A stretch of DNA of 64,000 nucleotides from Entophlyctis helioformis. Taxonomy: Eukaryota > Chytridiomycota > Chytridiomycetes > Chytridiales > Chytriomycetaceae. The position numbers were made by a program, and so were the translations under genes. Positions 26,737-38,990 of this stretch are shown piece after piece. The stretch spans positions 124,001 to 188,000 of the forward strand of contig JAHLKH010000002.1 of assembly GCA_025526915.1 (NCBI GenBank). Reading direction: 5' to 3'. The notes beneath the pieces were generated by a model, which saw only the letters and a list, made by a program, of their open reading frames with translations, was not told where the DNA came from and did no database searches. The number at the start of each line of letters is the position of its first letter. The first letter of the stretch is position 1.

Positions 26737-29700
26737 ATGGCCAGTGTTGTGCTTGAAGAAGAGTAAGGGAGAGGGACGGCAGCAGCACATGCAAGCCTCT
26801 GACACTGGGTCTCACACATGCACGTCCCTGCCACGCCATCTGCCATGGCCGCCTGCCAAGATACGACGAAGAGTACGAGCCCACCGAAGATGGTCCGTTG
26901 CCTGCTCTTGTCGATGGTGGCAGCAACACAGCGGTTAAGCTCACCTCAATGGCTCCCTTGCTCCATTTCACAGAAATCATCGAGTATGCCAAGTTCTTGG
27001 GCATGGACCCTGACAAGGAGAAGCACCTGCTGTGGATAGCCCGAGACTCGCTCAAGGCACCGTTGCCAAGCGACTGGAAGCCATGGTGAGGCTCGTGCTC
27101 TTGTTGCCTGTCGAGACTGTCCACCGGCCGCAGCTGACACGGACACGGCATCGATGGACGTCCGCAGCCAGACCGACGACGGCAACATCTACTACTTCAA
27201 CTTCAAGTCGGGCGAGTCCATCTGGGACCACCCGTGCGACGAGCACTATCGCAACTTGTACCAGAAGGAAAAGGAAAAGGCACAGGCACAGGCGGCCGGC
27301 AGTCTTGGATCTGGTGGTGCCAAGGCTGCCGCGTCGGCCAATTCCGTGCCGGCTGGCGCTTCGGCGGGCAAGAAGCCTTCTGGTCCAACGCCACCATCGC
27401 TGTCACCCCAGCATCGGATCCAAAGAACAGTCCGCTGGGCGATAAGATTCTCGAAGATGACGACGGCGACTTTGACAGCGATGACAGCATGCCAAGTGTA
27501 GGGGGCTTGCGCTCTGTCACGGCCTGATGCTGGTTGGGATGCCACGACACGCGACTAACACGCCACACATGTCGGAACGAGCAGGGTGCGCTCGTCAGAA
27601 AGTCGACATTCAACAACATGGAGTCGCTCACGTCGAGCACCAAGACACCTCTAAAGCCGTTTTGGCATCAGGCGGCCCGGCCGCTGCTATCGGCGTGTCG
27701 CTCACAAGCCCGGCTCTTGGCGGCGGCGGATTGGCAGATCTCAAGCGTGCTCCTGCCGCTCTCGCGCCACTTGGCGGCAAGCCGTCTGCGCTGTACCTGG
27801 ACACATCCGAGGAAGACGAGAGCGCGTCGGCTGGCGACTGAGCCCCAAATCGACTGCTGGTCTTGGCCAGAGCAACCCAAGCCAGGATCGTCGTTGGCAT
27901 CGTCGGCACTTGCAAACAAGCCGCTTCCGAAACAGCCGCTCAAAGATGACAGGGGTTCGATGACGACGACGAGATGACGACGACGATCTGTTCAATGACA
28001 TCAACGACCTGCTTCCCATGGAGATGAAGCCCAAGGAGACCAGGCCAGAAAAGTCACAGCCCGCACCGGCATCCGCATCGCAACCAACTGCAGCACCCCT
28101 TTCACGTCCGTCGTCCATTCCCGTGCTTGCCCAAAATCCCGCAAAGTCGGCCATATCGCCTAGCAGCTCGGCTGGATCTGCGCTTTCAGGGCTCGCCGGC
28201 GGGATCTCGGCATCCAACAGCAAGTCGTCACTAAGCAAGCGCGTCAGCTTCGACGACGACTTTGATCTTGTGAGCGAGGACTCTGAGCAAGCACTCAAGC
28301 AAGACATCAAGCCGCCGCGACATCAGCAGCATCGACAGCAGCACCAACAGCAGCACCAACAGCAGCACCAACAGCAGCACCAACAGCAGCACCGACAGAA
28401 AATCCATCCGCCACACCAGCAAAGATTGCACTTGCACCGCTTAGTGCTTCCAAGACAGTGCTTGCCAGTGTTGGCCCGCAGTCATCGACTCCCTCGATCG
28501 TGGTGACGTCGCCGAGTTTCGACAAGCCCTCAGCATTTTAAACAAGCAAGAGGCAGTCGATGACATTGACAACTTTGACAGCGACGAAGAGGATACGACG
28601 CCAAAGCAAGGCGACACAAAAAGCCAGACGCCTTCAACCGCAGCCGCAGCACCTGCCAAGGAAGTTGTTTCTCTCACCAGCATCGCGCAAGCCGCATCTT
28701 CATCAGCGGCCAAAGCACTTCCGTCCATGACAACAGCATCTGTCGCACCAATGTCTGCAACCCCAAGCGTGGCAGCGTCCGCCTCCTCTGCCGACAGCAG
28801 CAAAAGAGCGACGATCGCGTCAAGACCGAGATGGCGGAAAAGTATGCTGCCAAGCTCAAAGAAGTCGAAGCCCACGAGCAGTCCAAGTTTGACAAGCAGG
28901 TTGCAGACCTGCGCGGAGTGTTTCAGTCCAAGCTCGCGGACATCCAGCAGCAGGAAGACGCCAGATACAAGACGGCCGTTGCGGATATCCAGCAGAAATC
29001 GTGTGCGGCCATCGACAAGGCTCAAGCAGAGGCGAAACGGGTCGTCGAGCAAGAGATTGAGCGTATCCGCAAACTCTCTCTGTCGTCGCTCGAAACGATC
29101 GGCGGCGACGATGTTGGCGGAGAGGGAGACAAGGATGCCTTTATTCGCAAGAAGCGGGCCGATTTTGAGCGCGATATGCAGACGCTACGCAGTGCGCTTA
29201 CCGCAGAATACAAAACCAAGGAGTCGCAGGCCAAGGAGCGTCTGGCTGAGGAGTATCGCGTCGGGCTTGAAGCTGAGATGCAGAAAATGCGGCAAGAGGC
29301 GATACGCAGGAACGAGGACGCGCTGGCCAAGGCCAAGGCATCACAGGATGCCGGAATCGAGCAGGAGTCTGGAGCAGCTGCAGGGATCACTCAAGGACAA
29401 GGAGGACGCCGTGCGACGCGAAGCTGAGCAACGACTCAAGAGCCTGATTGACGAGATGAAGGCCAAGGAGGCTGATGTCGCAGAAGCCGAGCGGAAGTTG
29501 GGTGACACGTACGACACGATGCGCCGGCAGTGGGAAAAGAAGTTGTCCCGCTTGGAGGAGGAGATGAATGCCAAGGAGCGTGAGTTGGTGCAAGCCAAGT
29601 CTGCGTCGCCAAATGGAAAGCCGTCGTCGGTACCGCCAGCGTCCACTGTTGCAGAAGTAGCCGCAGCTTCTTCTGCGGCCGCTGCTGCCATTGCACTTGC

Positions 29701-31769
29701 CGAGCGGGCTGAGGTCGAGGCCAGACAGCGCGAGTCGGAAGCAAGAGAAGCGTCGGCACGCGCCGCATCTGCCAAAGAAGCAGCCGAGAGGTCGGCGACG
29801 ATCGCAGCAGAGCGAGACCGAGAGCTGAAATCCATCCAGCTGGAGACGGAGCGAGCCATGTCGGACGAGAAAGAGCGCCGACGTAAAGTGGACGAGATCC
29901 TCGACGACATTGTGCGCCAAGAGCACGAGGCTCGTACACGCCGCGACATTCTCCAAGACGAGTTTGCCAAGCAGGAGCGGGAAGCGCGGTCGCGACACCA
30001 GACGGCGCTCGACGAGATAGCACGTCTTGAACGTGATGTGCGGTCCAAGCAGGCGATGCTCAAGCAGGACACTGACAAGATGGAGCGCGAGCACCGCGAG
30101 GTTGAGCGGAAGCAACAGCAGTATCGCGACGAGCTACGGCAGTTTGATTTGCAAATGGCGCAGAAGCGGCAGTCGGCCATGGATCTCGGACCGCTGGAAA
30201 AAGAGGTCGAGACCCGACGCCAGGATCTGGTGCAGGAGAAGCTGCGACTCGAGGATAGCGAGTCAGAGTTGCGGGCGAGACGCCAGCGACTGGAGGACGA
30301 CAAGTTCCGCCTTGGGCTGACGGAGAAGGAGGTCCTGCTGCTTCGACGCCAGCTAGAGGAGGAGAAGCGCAGTCTGGAGACGGCGCAGACGGATCTCGCT
30401 GCAGAGAGGAGACACCTGTCAGCGATTCGGACATCACTGCACAGCGCGACCGGGATTCTGGCATCTGGCGATCGTCCGGGCAGTCGCGGAGTTGGTGCTG
30501 CGTCAAGCGGCGGATCACGACCATCGTCGGCGCGAGGAGGAAAGCATCGCAAGGCAAGACAACGCTCGACGTCACGGAGCTCGACGGGCGGCGGCGATGC
30601 CGAGCGCGCTGACGACATTCGCGGCCGCAGTGCAGGCATCGATGATGGAGATTCTCATGACGACCCGATCAGCGACAGCAGCTCAAGGAGTGACGATGCC
30701 GATTTCGCCAGATACTTGAGCAAGCACAGCGGCCGCTCAAAGGGATCGCGAGGCGATCGGTCCAAGGGCGTCGCGTCGGACGATTCAGAGAGCGAGGCGG
30801 TGCCGGGCGGAGCGGTGCTCAAGCAGTTCAAGTCTCGGCTGCGAAGGGAAGAGCAGGAGTTGCAGAAAGCCAAGATGTTCCTGACGCTGCAGCGACAAGG
30901 GATCGACGAGCGGGCAAGCCAGCTGGATGCAACTCGGCGTGTTTGGGACGCTCCTGGCCAAGGAATGTACCAGCCATCTGCAGCCCCAACGTTTGCACCC
31001 CAGTCTCAGATGCAGACACAAGCACATGGAAATGGCGCAGACCATGGTGCTGAGCGAGACTATTCGCAGCAGCAGCAGCATCAGCAGCAGGAACCTCGCG
31101 GCTCGTTGTCGCCAACGATTCATCACCATCATCAAGCACCGCCTGGACCCTCATACACGTATGGCAAGCCAGCCGTGTCAAACAGCCATACAGAGGTACG
31201 GTTATCACTATAGAGACAGGCTGTGCCGGTACATGGCGCTGACATGAGTGCAATGATGCAGGACACCACAACGCCACGCCTCACGCGTCTGCAGCAACGC
31301 AGCGGATCGCTTGACGAAATCGAAGGCGAGCTCAACAGGCTGCTGGATGTTCTCAAGGTCCAGACATTCTCAAGCAGCCACACCAGCGTCAGACGCGACC
31401 CTCTCAACATGTACGTCCACTGTGGCAACCACATCTACAGCCCAACTTCCGCTAACCCGACCGCACAGTGACCCGATCCTCGACGCAAGAGCACCCGCAT
31501 CATCGACACTCGCAGTTGCCATGCGTGCACTCGACCGCACAGTCTCTCCATCACGTCCGCACCAAAGCAGAACCGCGTCGCGATCTGTGGCAGATATCCT
31601 GGGCGGCCATCGGTACACAGCCAAGGCCCACTCGCCAGGCCGCCGGCAGCCAAGCACGGCCGAGCAGGCGCACCGGTCACGGGCCTGGGAGAGTGGCCAC
31701 ACACACAACAAAGCGCTGCTGGCCGAGCACTCGGAATGGCTGCGCCAATTCAACTCGCAGTACTCGTGA
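26737..31769 (+). CDS. CEP164: CEP164 homologue (basal-body distal appendage protein)
   Basis: Centriolar distal-appendage protein needed for docking basal bodies; its presence implies a flagellate. Exons 26737-26762, 26861-26892, 26974-27085 and 27168 onward encode the diagnostic N-terminus: [20 protein letters not shown], then [20 protein letters not shown], then a WW domain [20 protein letters not shown] followed by [11 protein letters not shown]. The middle is disordered with acidic patches and a CAG/CAA-rich Gln-His tract (28325-28395). From about 28830 to 30440 is a long coiled coil ([20 protein letters not shown] type). The end is [15 protein letters not shown]. Between 27380 and 29370 the coding frame changes at least five times (for example near 27385, 27660, 27845, 28520 and 29365), too closely for all to be introns. 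Either the locus has indel errors or it is decaying. The 3' end overlaps the convergent BRCA2 reading frame. Confidence 0.85.
28325..28395. repeat. CAGCAC/CAACAG repeat encoding Gln-His tract
   Basis: Repeated CAGCAGCACCAA units inside the CEP164 reading frame. Length variation here would be a simple source of frame or repeat-number differences between strains. Confidence 0.8.
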
Positions 31770-34700
31770 ATAGACACTCCGCGAATACATTGTCCACGGC
31801 CATACGCCCATGGATGCCATACATCTACATTCGTGTTCATTGGTCGGGCTTGGTGGGGGTGTGGGCTGCGACATGTGCGCCAGCAGCTGTGCAAGCCGAC
31901 GCCGGGATTCCTCGATCTGCTTGTCGACGTCGTGTGGATGCCTGGACGTGGCATCTGAATGTGCCGCTGTGTGCGGTGCTGCCCATGCCCAAGCCTGCGA
32001 TTGCGGGTATGTGGGCTGCGGCGGAGACACCGAGTCCCAGAACATGTCGGCGGCGGCGTCGAGAGACGCCTCACCTGAGCTGAAGACGATGCCGGACGGC
32101 TGCTGCTGGTGCTGCTGGTGCTGTTGGTGGTTGCGTGTTTGCGGCGAGGCTTGGGCCAAGATGTGCGGGCCGTCCGGTCCGAGCGATGGCGCAGAGGGAG
32201 GCTGCGGCACAGAGGAGCGTGGCTTGGCGTGCGGCAGGTGGGCCGTGTGTGCGTGGTGCATCATGAACTCTGCCAGCCACTGGTCGTTGGCAGCCTGTGG
32301 AGCGTCTCCATGCACATTCAGCGCCAGCAGCGACGACAGGATGTCGCTGTTGCTGCCATCGCTTGGCGGGCGGTGCGGACGGTGCAGCGACAGGCTGGCG
32401 CATGGCCGCAGACCGCCGCCGCTGCTGATGTTGCTGCTGCTGCTGGTTGTGGTTGTTGTGGTTGTGGTTGTGGTTGTGGCGGGCAGAGTGCGGCTGGTAG
32501 GCCGTCGCATTGGCCACCAAGCTGGCCAGAGGGCTGTGCTTCATTATGAACAAGAAAGAGCAGATTCACGAGCCACGCCACGACGACATGTCAGACAGCA
32601 ACGACCCGTGCTGTGCACGCAGCTGCTCGACAACCGGCCGGTTCCTGTTGATGCAGCGAGTCAGCACCACGCCTCATCCATCCATCCATCCAGCACAGCA
32701 GCAGCAGCAGCATCGGGCAACCATACATTTGCAGCCAAGCCTCGAGATCCTGCCGTGGCTCAGCTCCAAACGGCTGCATGCGGCTCGCCGATCTCACGTC
32801 CGAGAACGTTGTCGCCTTGAGCTTGTGCGTCTGGAAGTTGGCGTCAAAGTACACATACTCAAGGCCCTTGAACCACAAGAGTGCCGATGGCCGGATGTCG
32901 CCCACACGCACGCTTGTTAACAGCTCGACGACAAACAGCCGCAGGCTGCTGTCGGTGCACAGCATCTGGTATCTGAGCCGCGGCATTGACGCGGACGATG
33001 CCGCTGTCGTTGATGGTCCGGGCTTTGGTTCGCCTCTCTCGTCGAAACAACTGCAGCATTTGTTTTGTCAGTGCTGGCAGGTGCCCAATCCTGGCAGGAT
33101 CCCAAGCTTACCAAGAACATATCCAAGCATGTCCATTTCGTCCCGCGCACGGCATCCGTCGAGCTGGTCAGCGCGAACGAGTCTGCGTGGCTCGAACAGC
33201 GTCTGTTCAGCCACGACTTGCGGGTCGGCCGGCAGCCCTTGGAACCGTGAAAAGTTGGACATGTTGAGCCGGATGATCTCTCCGCTCTCAGTCGACGAGC
33301 CAGATCTGGCCGAGCATCCAAGCTGGAAAAACTGTGCACGCCAATCTCTTGTCAGCATCAAAGTATCAGCGGATCACAGCCGCAAAGCGAAGCAGCCAAC
33401 CTTGAATCGTTTGCCTTCTTGGAACTGGCCGAGATACCCGTCGTCGTCGTTCCACACGGTCAGGACCGCAAACCGAGTCTGCGACTTTGGGACGCCTTTG
33501 GGCGGGTAGTCGCACACAAGCAGCCGAACATACTTTCGCACACTCCGCGGCTCAAGCCGTTCCTGGCATCGCTGGATCAGCATCTCAGTCGAGCATCTCA
33601 GTCCAGCATCAGGTGTCTTACCGTGGCGAGACGGTTGACACGATCGCCAAGCATGCCCGAGTCATCGTTGCCCACGCTCCCGGCCATCCTCTGCTCCTGC
33701 TGCACCTCCTGCAACGCCTGTCCGCAAACGCGAGAGAAGGCAGTCTCCCACACAGCCGCTGAAGCCGTCTCTTCTCTCTCGTTGAGCGTGACACTGCTGC
33801 CGTCGGCCAGACGCTCATAGTAAACGGTCGGATACCGTCGAGCAACCAACACATCGATACAGGCAACGATGCCGCCAGACTGCACGAGGCTATGGATGCC
33901 CCGCGTGACAAACTGCGGGAGCGTGTATCCAAGACGAGCGTCCCATGGCGCGCGTTGGACTCCGTTGGCGTGCAGTTTGAGTATCGTGTTGTTTGAGACT
34001 TCGACAGCCGGCTGCGCTTCAGCTGATCCGCCCAGCTGTGCGCCTTGGACGTGGATCTTGTGGCCAATAGCGAGCAGCTGCCGCCCAACAAGGAACCGCA
34101 GCCGGTCGTCAAGGGATGCACGGATATGGTACCATCCATCTGTCACCTCGATCGATCCTGCATACAGGGCATTGAAAGTGTGAGTTGCGCCGGTCACGGC
34201 TGTATTAAAGCAGTTGAAGCAACACCAAACAAACCATCGGGAAAGATGTCCGAGACACAAAGCACCATATGCTTGGACGGCATATCATCACGCTCAATCA
34301 CAGACTTGAGAGCTGAGGACCGCACTTGGTTGATCTCCGTCTCATATCTGCACGGGCACGCACACTCAGCTCAGCACAACAGCCGTTTCGACGAGTCAGC
34401 CCACGCTGCGCTTACCGATACTTGAGCTGATGAACCACGTTTGCGAACGTCCAGGTCTCAGCAAACGAGGCCGGAAACCTGCGGCATATGCTCGCCATTT
34501 TCCACACAATCCATCGGTAGTGGTTGCGCACCCAGGCATCCGTGGCAAGTGGCCGACAGCCCCCGCGGCTATCAGTTGAGAGCGCGCTTCATCTACCCCG
34601 CTTGATCCAAACATGTAATCTGATGCCGACCGTGAAGTGATGGCCAGCACATCATACGGGCTGCATAAACACAGTTTGTCAGCTGCAATCGAGGGCAGGG

Positions 34701-37007
34701 ATTGCGGGGGCAGAATCGATGCAGACTTACAATCGTAGTTGAAGCAGGTCTTGTGCAGACGGCCACGCTGCATCGCCAAACCACGATCGAAGGGTCGGCC
34801 GATGTGGTCCAAAAGCCGACAGATCGACCAGCGGTTGACGAGATGGCTTGGTAGCCGGTGTGCGTGACGCGGTCACGCCCTCTGGAGCGCTGCGAGTACG
34901 AAGGCCAGATCCAGGAGTCGATGACGCCGAACTCGAGCCAGCCGCCATAGAATCGAATGCATGCGGATGCAATGTGGTTCGTCGTGCCAGCGGCGTGCTC
35001 ATGGTGGGCATCTTGAACGGGCTGTTGCGCATGCCAGATGGAGCTGCGGTTGCAGAGGCAGGTGCCGTATGCAAGTTGGGGTGACTCACGTGCACGGCTG
35101 GCTGCTGCTGCTGTTGTTGTGTCTGCGAGTCATGCGGCCGTCTGAGCGATGACAGCGACAGGACGTTCTTGTTGCGGAGAGCGGGCCGTGACGGTGTCGT
35201 CCAGTGCGTCGGAATAGCGAGCCCAACAGGACTCTGCAGATGCAGGTCTGGCTGGATTTGACGCGGCTGTTGCAGCTGCTGACCTTGTCCGAATGGCGAC
35301 TGTGCAGCATCAAGCAGTCGAGCCCCAACTTTCATAGCACGTGCGGACGGTGCAGCCAGCTTGCGGCCAGATCCAGTCGTGAATCCAGACGAGATGGGCG
35401 TTGCAGAAACAGGAGCAGCAGGCTTTAGTGTCCACGACTGTGGCTCTGCAGCGACTCCAGAAAAAAGTGCCTCTGACTTGCGGCGCGCGTCTTCAGAGGG
35501 CGGTGGGAGCAGCCTGCCACTGGCCGACTTGAACCCAAGAAACGCGCTCGCATCTGGGTTGGCATTCGACGGTGTTTGCGCATCAGGTGCTGCATATGGG
35601 ACGGATGGGCCAACGGACGGAGACGAGGATCGAGCAGACGGCGTGCTGCTGTCGCGGAGAGATGAGCGAGCGGCTGACCTGTGACTGCTGCTCCTGCCAG
35701 CATCCTCGGTGCCTGATGGTGCCGATGTGTCAGCGGGTGTCTGCAGTAGGCGGTTGGCGCGCGCCAAAGAAGCGGCAGACGGAGGCGCAAGCACCCTGCC
35801 TCTTGCAGTGGTGAATCCGACAAACTCGGCCGTGACAGGCGGCCCCACCGGTGTTGTGGAGGCAGACTCAATATCAGCCGGCGGACGCGCAGGAGCATCA
35901 CTGCCAGAAACCACGCCGTCAAGCAGCCGTGCCGCTCTTTGTGCAGCCTCGCGCGACGGAGCGGCAATGGGCTTGCCAGACCCAGTCGTGAAGCCAGCAT
36001 TCAACGGTCTCTGAGCCACAGCCGATTGCATCATGCCAGTGAGCGCGGCAGGCCGTTCGCCCTTGAATGTGCTGTTGGCCGTGACTTGGACGGGAGGACA
36101 TGGCCGGGACACGTCCTGCAAGACCATGGGCCGTGCAAACGCTGATGCAAGACGCGACGGATCAACCTTACTGCGTACGACATGCGTGGCATACGAATCA
36201 AGATCATCCTGATCGTTGACAAACATCTGTCCAATGCGATGAGACTCGCGGTCAACAACCGCAGCACGGCCCGAGGCAAACACAAAGTCCGTCGTAACAC
36301 CAGCCGGTTTGGCAGCCACGGCTAATTTCGTGGATGTACATAGCGCAGCAGCCGTCTCAGCTGGTACTGGATCGTGGTCGCAGCGAGACTCGGGTGCCAG
36401 CTGGTTGTCCTCAAAGTACATTTGGGTCGCCTGGTGCACCTGGTCCAGCAAATCCTGATCCAAATTGCCATCGTCGTACTCTTGGCTTGCAAAGGCGTCT
36501 TGCACAACGTCTTGCCGTAAATGGGCATGAGATTGGCCGTCGCATCGCTGGTCGGCAGGTACAGACACAGACATTGGCGCTGCGGGTATCGGTTGCTGCT
36601 GCGGTTCGGCCAGCGGCGGCGTCAAGTCAAGAAACCCGTCGAGCGGAATACGCGCGAGCATCTGCGTGCTCAAGTATCCATGCGCGGTGCCGTCACAGTG
36701 AAACCCCAGATCGCCATCCACGTCATCTGCTTCCTCTGTGCTTTCGGTATGGCCGATCGTCGCGCCGGTGCTTTCGGTTGTGCTCGTCGTGGTCATGGCC
36801 GTCGCAGTTGTCGCAATTGTCGTTGCCGTTGTGGCAGTGACGGATGCAGTTGTAGCAGATGCCCCGCTGGTGTCGCGGACCAGCGCAGATGCAGCCATAG
36901 CAATCCCATGCTCACGCTCAATCTCGTCCATTGGAATCTGCGCAAGCAGCTGCGTGCTGAGAAACCCGTCAAACAGAAACTGGGTTGCTGGTATAGAATG
37001 CCGCTCG

Positions 37008-37043
<36 letters not shown>

Positions 37044-38990
37044 CCGGGTCCAGCAACCCGCCCTCCCTCCTCCTCCTCCCTCCTCCTCCCTCCTCCTGCT
37101 CCTCGAGGTCTTGATCTCCTGCTGCTGCTGCGAATGATATGGGTCTTGGTAGATCGCAGTCGCCAACAAGCGGCGAGCTAGCGTCGGGCAGACACCGCTA
37201 TCTCAAAGCATTCAGTCAGAACCTCACCTGGATGACAAAACATTGCATCAAATAGAAACTCACCAAGAGGACGGGAGATGGGATAGAGCTTGAATGGTCG
37301 GCTGTGTGCGGGTCAGCCACCACGCGAACAGGGCGTCGAGGGTTGTTCATCTTTGGTGTGACAGGCGGTGGGTATGGATGCGACGAGGGTATGTGACGCG
37401 TTGGGCTCTGCTGAGGGACATGCTGGCTCTGTCTGAACTGCGTGAATGTGCGGCTGGGAATGACTGGTGTTGGTGCTGCGCAAGTTTCCTGGGAGTCTGC
37501 AGGACCAGTTGCATCAGTGGTATCGGACGCCTTGGCTGGTTGCTGCTCTGGCTGTGCATCTGGGACGCCACCATTGACGACGGGCTCGACAGACGCCACG
37601 GCGGATGAGCTTACACGTCTGCTGGATGCCTGTTGTGGCTGATCGACGACCCACTGCTGCGATAGCCGTGCTGCTGCTGCCCGCGTTGACGCTGTCAAGT
37701 GATGATCCACAGCAAAGTCCATACTGATGGGCTCCCGCAGCACATATGCGCCAACACTGCCGGCATTATCAGACACGTCGGAATCGGAAGCAGCAGTAGC
37801 AGTAACAGGCTCGCTGCTTTCTGGACGGGTCTCGTGCGGAGGGCCAGGAAGGTGAAGACGCGTTGGCAGAGGGTAAACAGCGAGCGACATCTGGCTCACA
37901 ATGTCGGGCGAGGTCGGAGCATTGCTGACGAATGTTCCTGTTGACGCACTTGCGCTGCCAGAGCGACGGTCAAGCCGTCAGAAATGGACGTTGACGGCAA
38001 TAGTCGCGCACTTGCCGATGACGTTGTCGCAGTCGCCGGTTCATCCGCTGCTGGAGTCCCTTCAGTGGAAGGCTCCGCAGGCGTGCAGCTACCAACAGCC
38101 GGAATCTGCTTGAATGCAATATCAGCCGTATGCACGCAGCCTGTTTTGTCGGCTTGATTGCCACAATGGCTCATGATCACTTACCGGCTGTTGAATCCCA
38201 CTGAGAGTCTCTTGGGAATCAGGAACGACTTCCACCTCGTCAGTCGTGTTGTCTTTGGCAGCGGATCTGGCAGAGGATGAGCAAGCGCGATTGGAGCTGA
38301 GCTGATCAGATCCAGCAGACAACCGCTGGCGCTTCCCAGGCGAGACCTCGTATGCATCCTCCTCGCCGTCTGTGGAATGCCTTGCCGGCGCATCACTGCT
38401 CCCTTTCGGCCGCGTCGCCAATGTGGTCTTGACGACTGTCGTTGGTGCCGAAACCGTGCGGTTGGACGACGAAGACGATGACGAGGAGGGTGCTTTGGTG
38501 TTGTTCGGCTTGGATGCCGATACAGGATGGACAAGCGACATGCGCGGCCGCTTCTCAATGCGCATCTTTGGTGTCTTGGTAAACATCCAGCTGGGATGCT
38601 CAGGCAGAACTAGTGCGGATAGAGCCGTTTCCTTTGACTGCCCTTTGGCACCACTTGCTCGAAGCCTTGTGTCGCCCGACGTGCCAGCCTGGTTTGGTGC
38701 TGAAAACGACGGCAACGCTCTGTCAGACTGCGTGCCAGTGCTGGCCAAATGCCGATGTGCAGCCGTTTCTTTGGGTTTGCGCGATATGACGGGTGTGGGT
38801 GCTGTTGAGGCCAACGATGCCTCTGCGGATGACGGCGCGGGCGTGACGTCCCTCTTGCTGAGGCTGGCTACGGTTGGCGTGCTGGCTTGATTAGGATGGC
38901 TGGCTTGAGAATGCAGCAGATCCTGCCGGTCTGTGGCGAGCGACACTGACAGACGCTGTCGCATGGAAGACTTGCCCGCATCATTATGCG
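31677..38990 (-). CDS. BRCA2: BRCA2 homologue with BRC repeats and OB folds
   Basis: Recombination mediator that loads Rad51. The exon 36931-34740 carries four clear BRC repeats ([52 protein letters not shown]) and a degenerate fifth ([10 protein letters not shown]), spanning 35309-36292. The DNA-binding domain follows: helical motif [16 protein letters not shown] (near 34520), OB1 with [20 protein letters not shown] and [20 protein letters not shown] (34370-33950), OB2 with [13 protein letters not shown] (near 33530) and OB3 to about 32600. A Gln/His/Ser-rich tail runs to the stop at 31677, overlapping CEP164 by 93 bp. Upstream coding (37216-37899 and 37900-38960, with a GTAAGT-AG intron near 38180-38070) joins through spliceable sites, so the N-terminus is long and disordered. 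A frame break lies in a run of five C at 34560-34564, and another probable one near 37985. Confidence 0.88.
37010..37100. repeat. CTG/CAG run and GGAGGAGG tract
   Basis: About eleven CTG codons on the plus strand (poly-Gln on the minus strand, near 37010-37044), next to CTCC-rich repeats to 37100. Both are in the BRCA2 reading direction, just upstream of its [20 protein letters not shown] segment. Confidence 0.85.
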
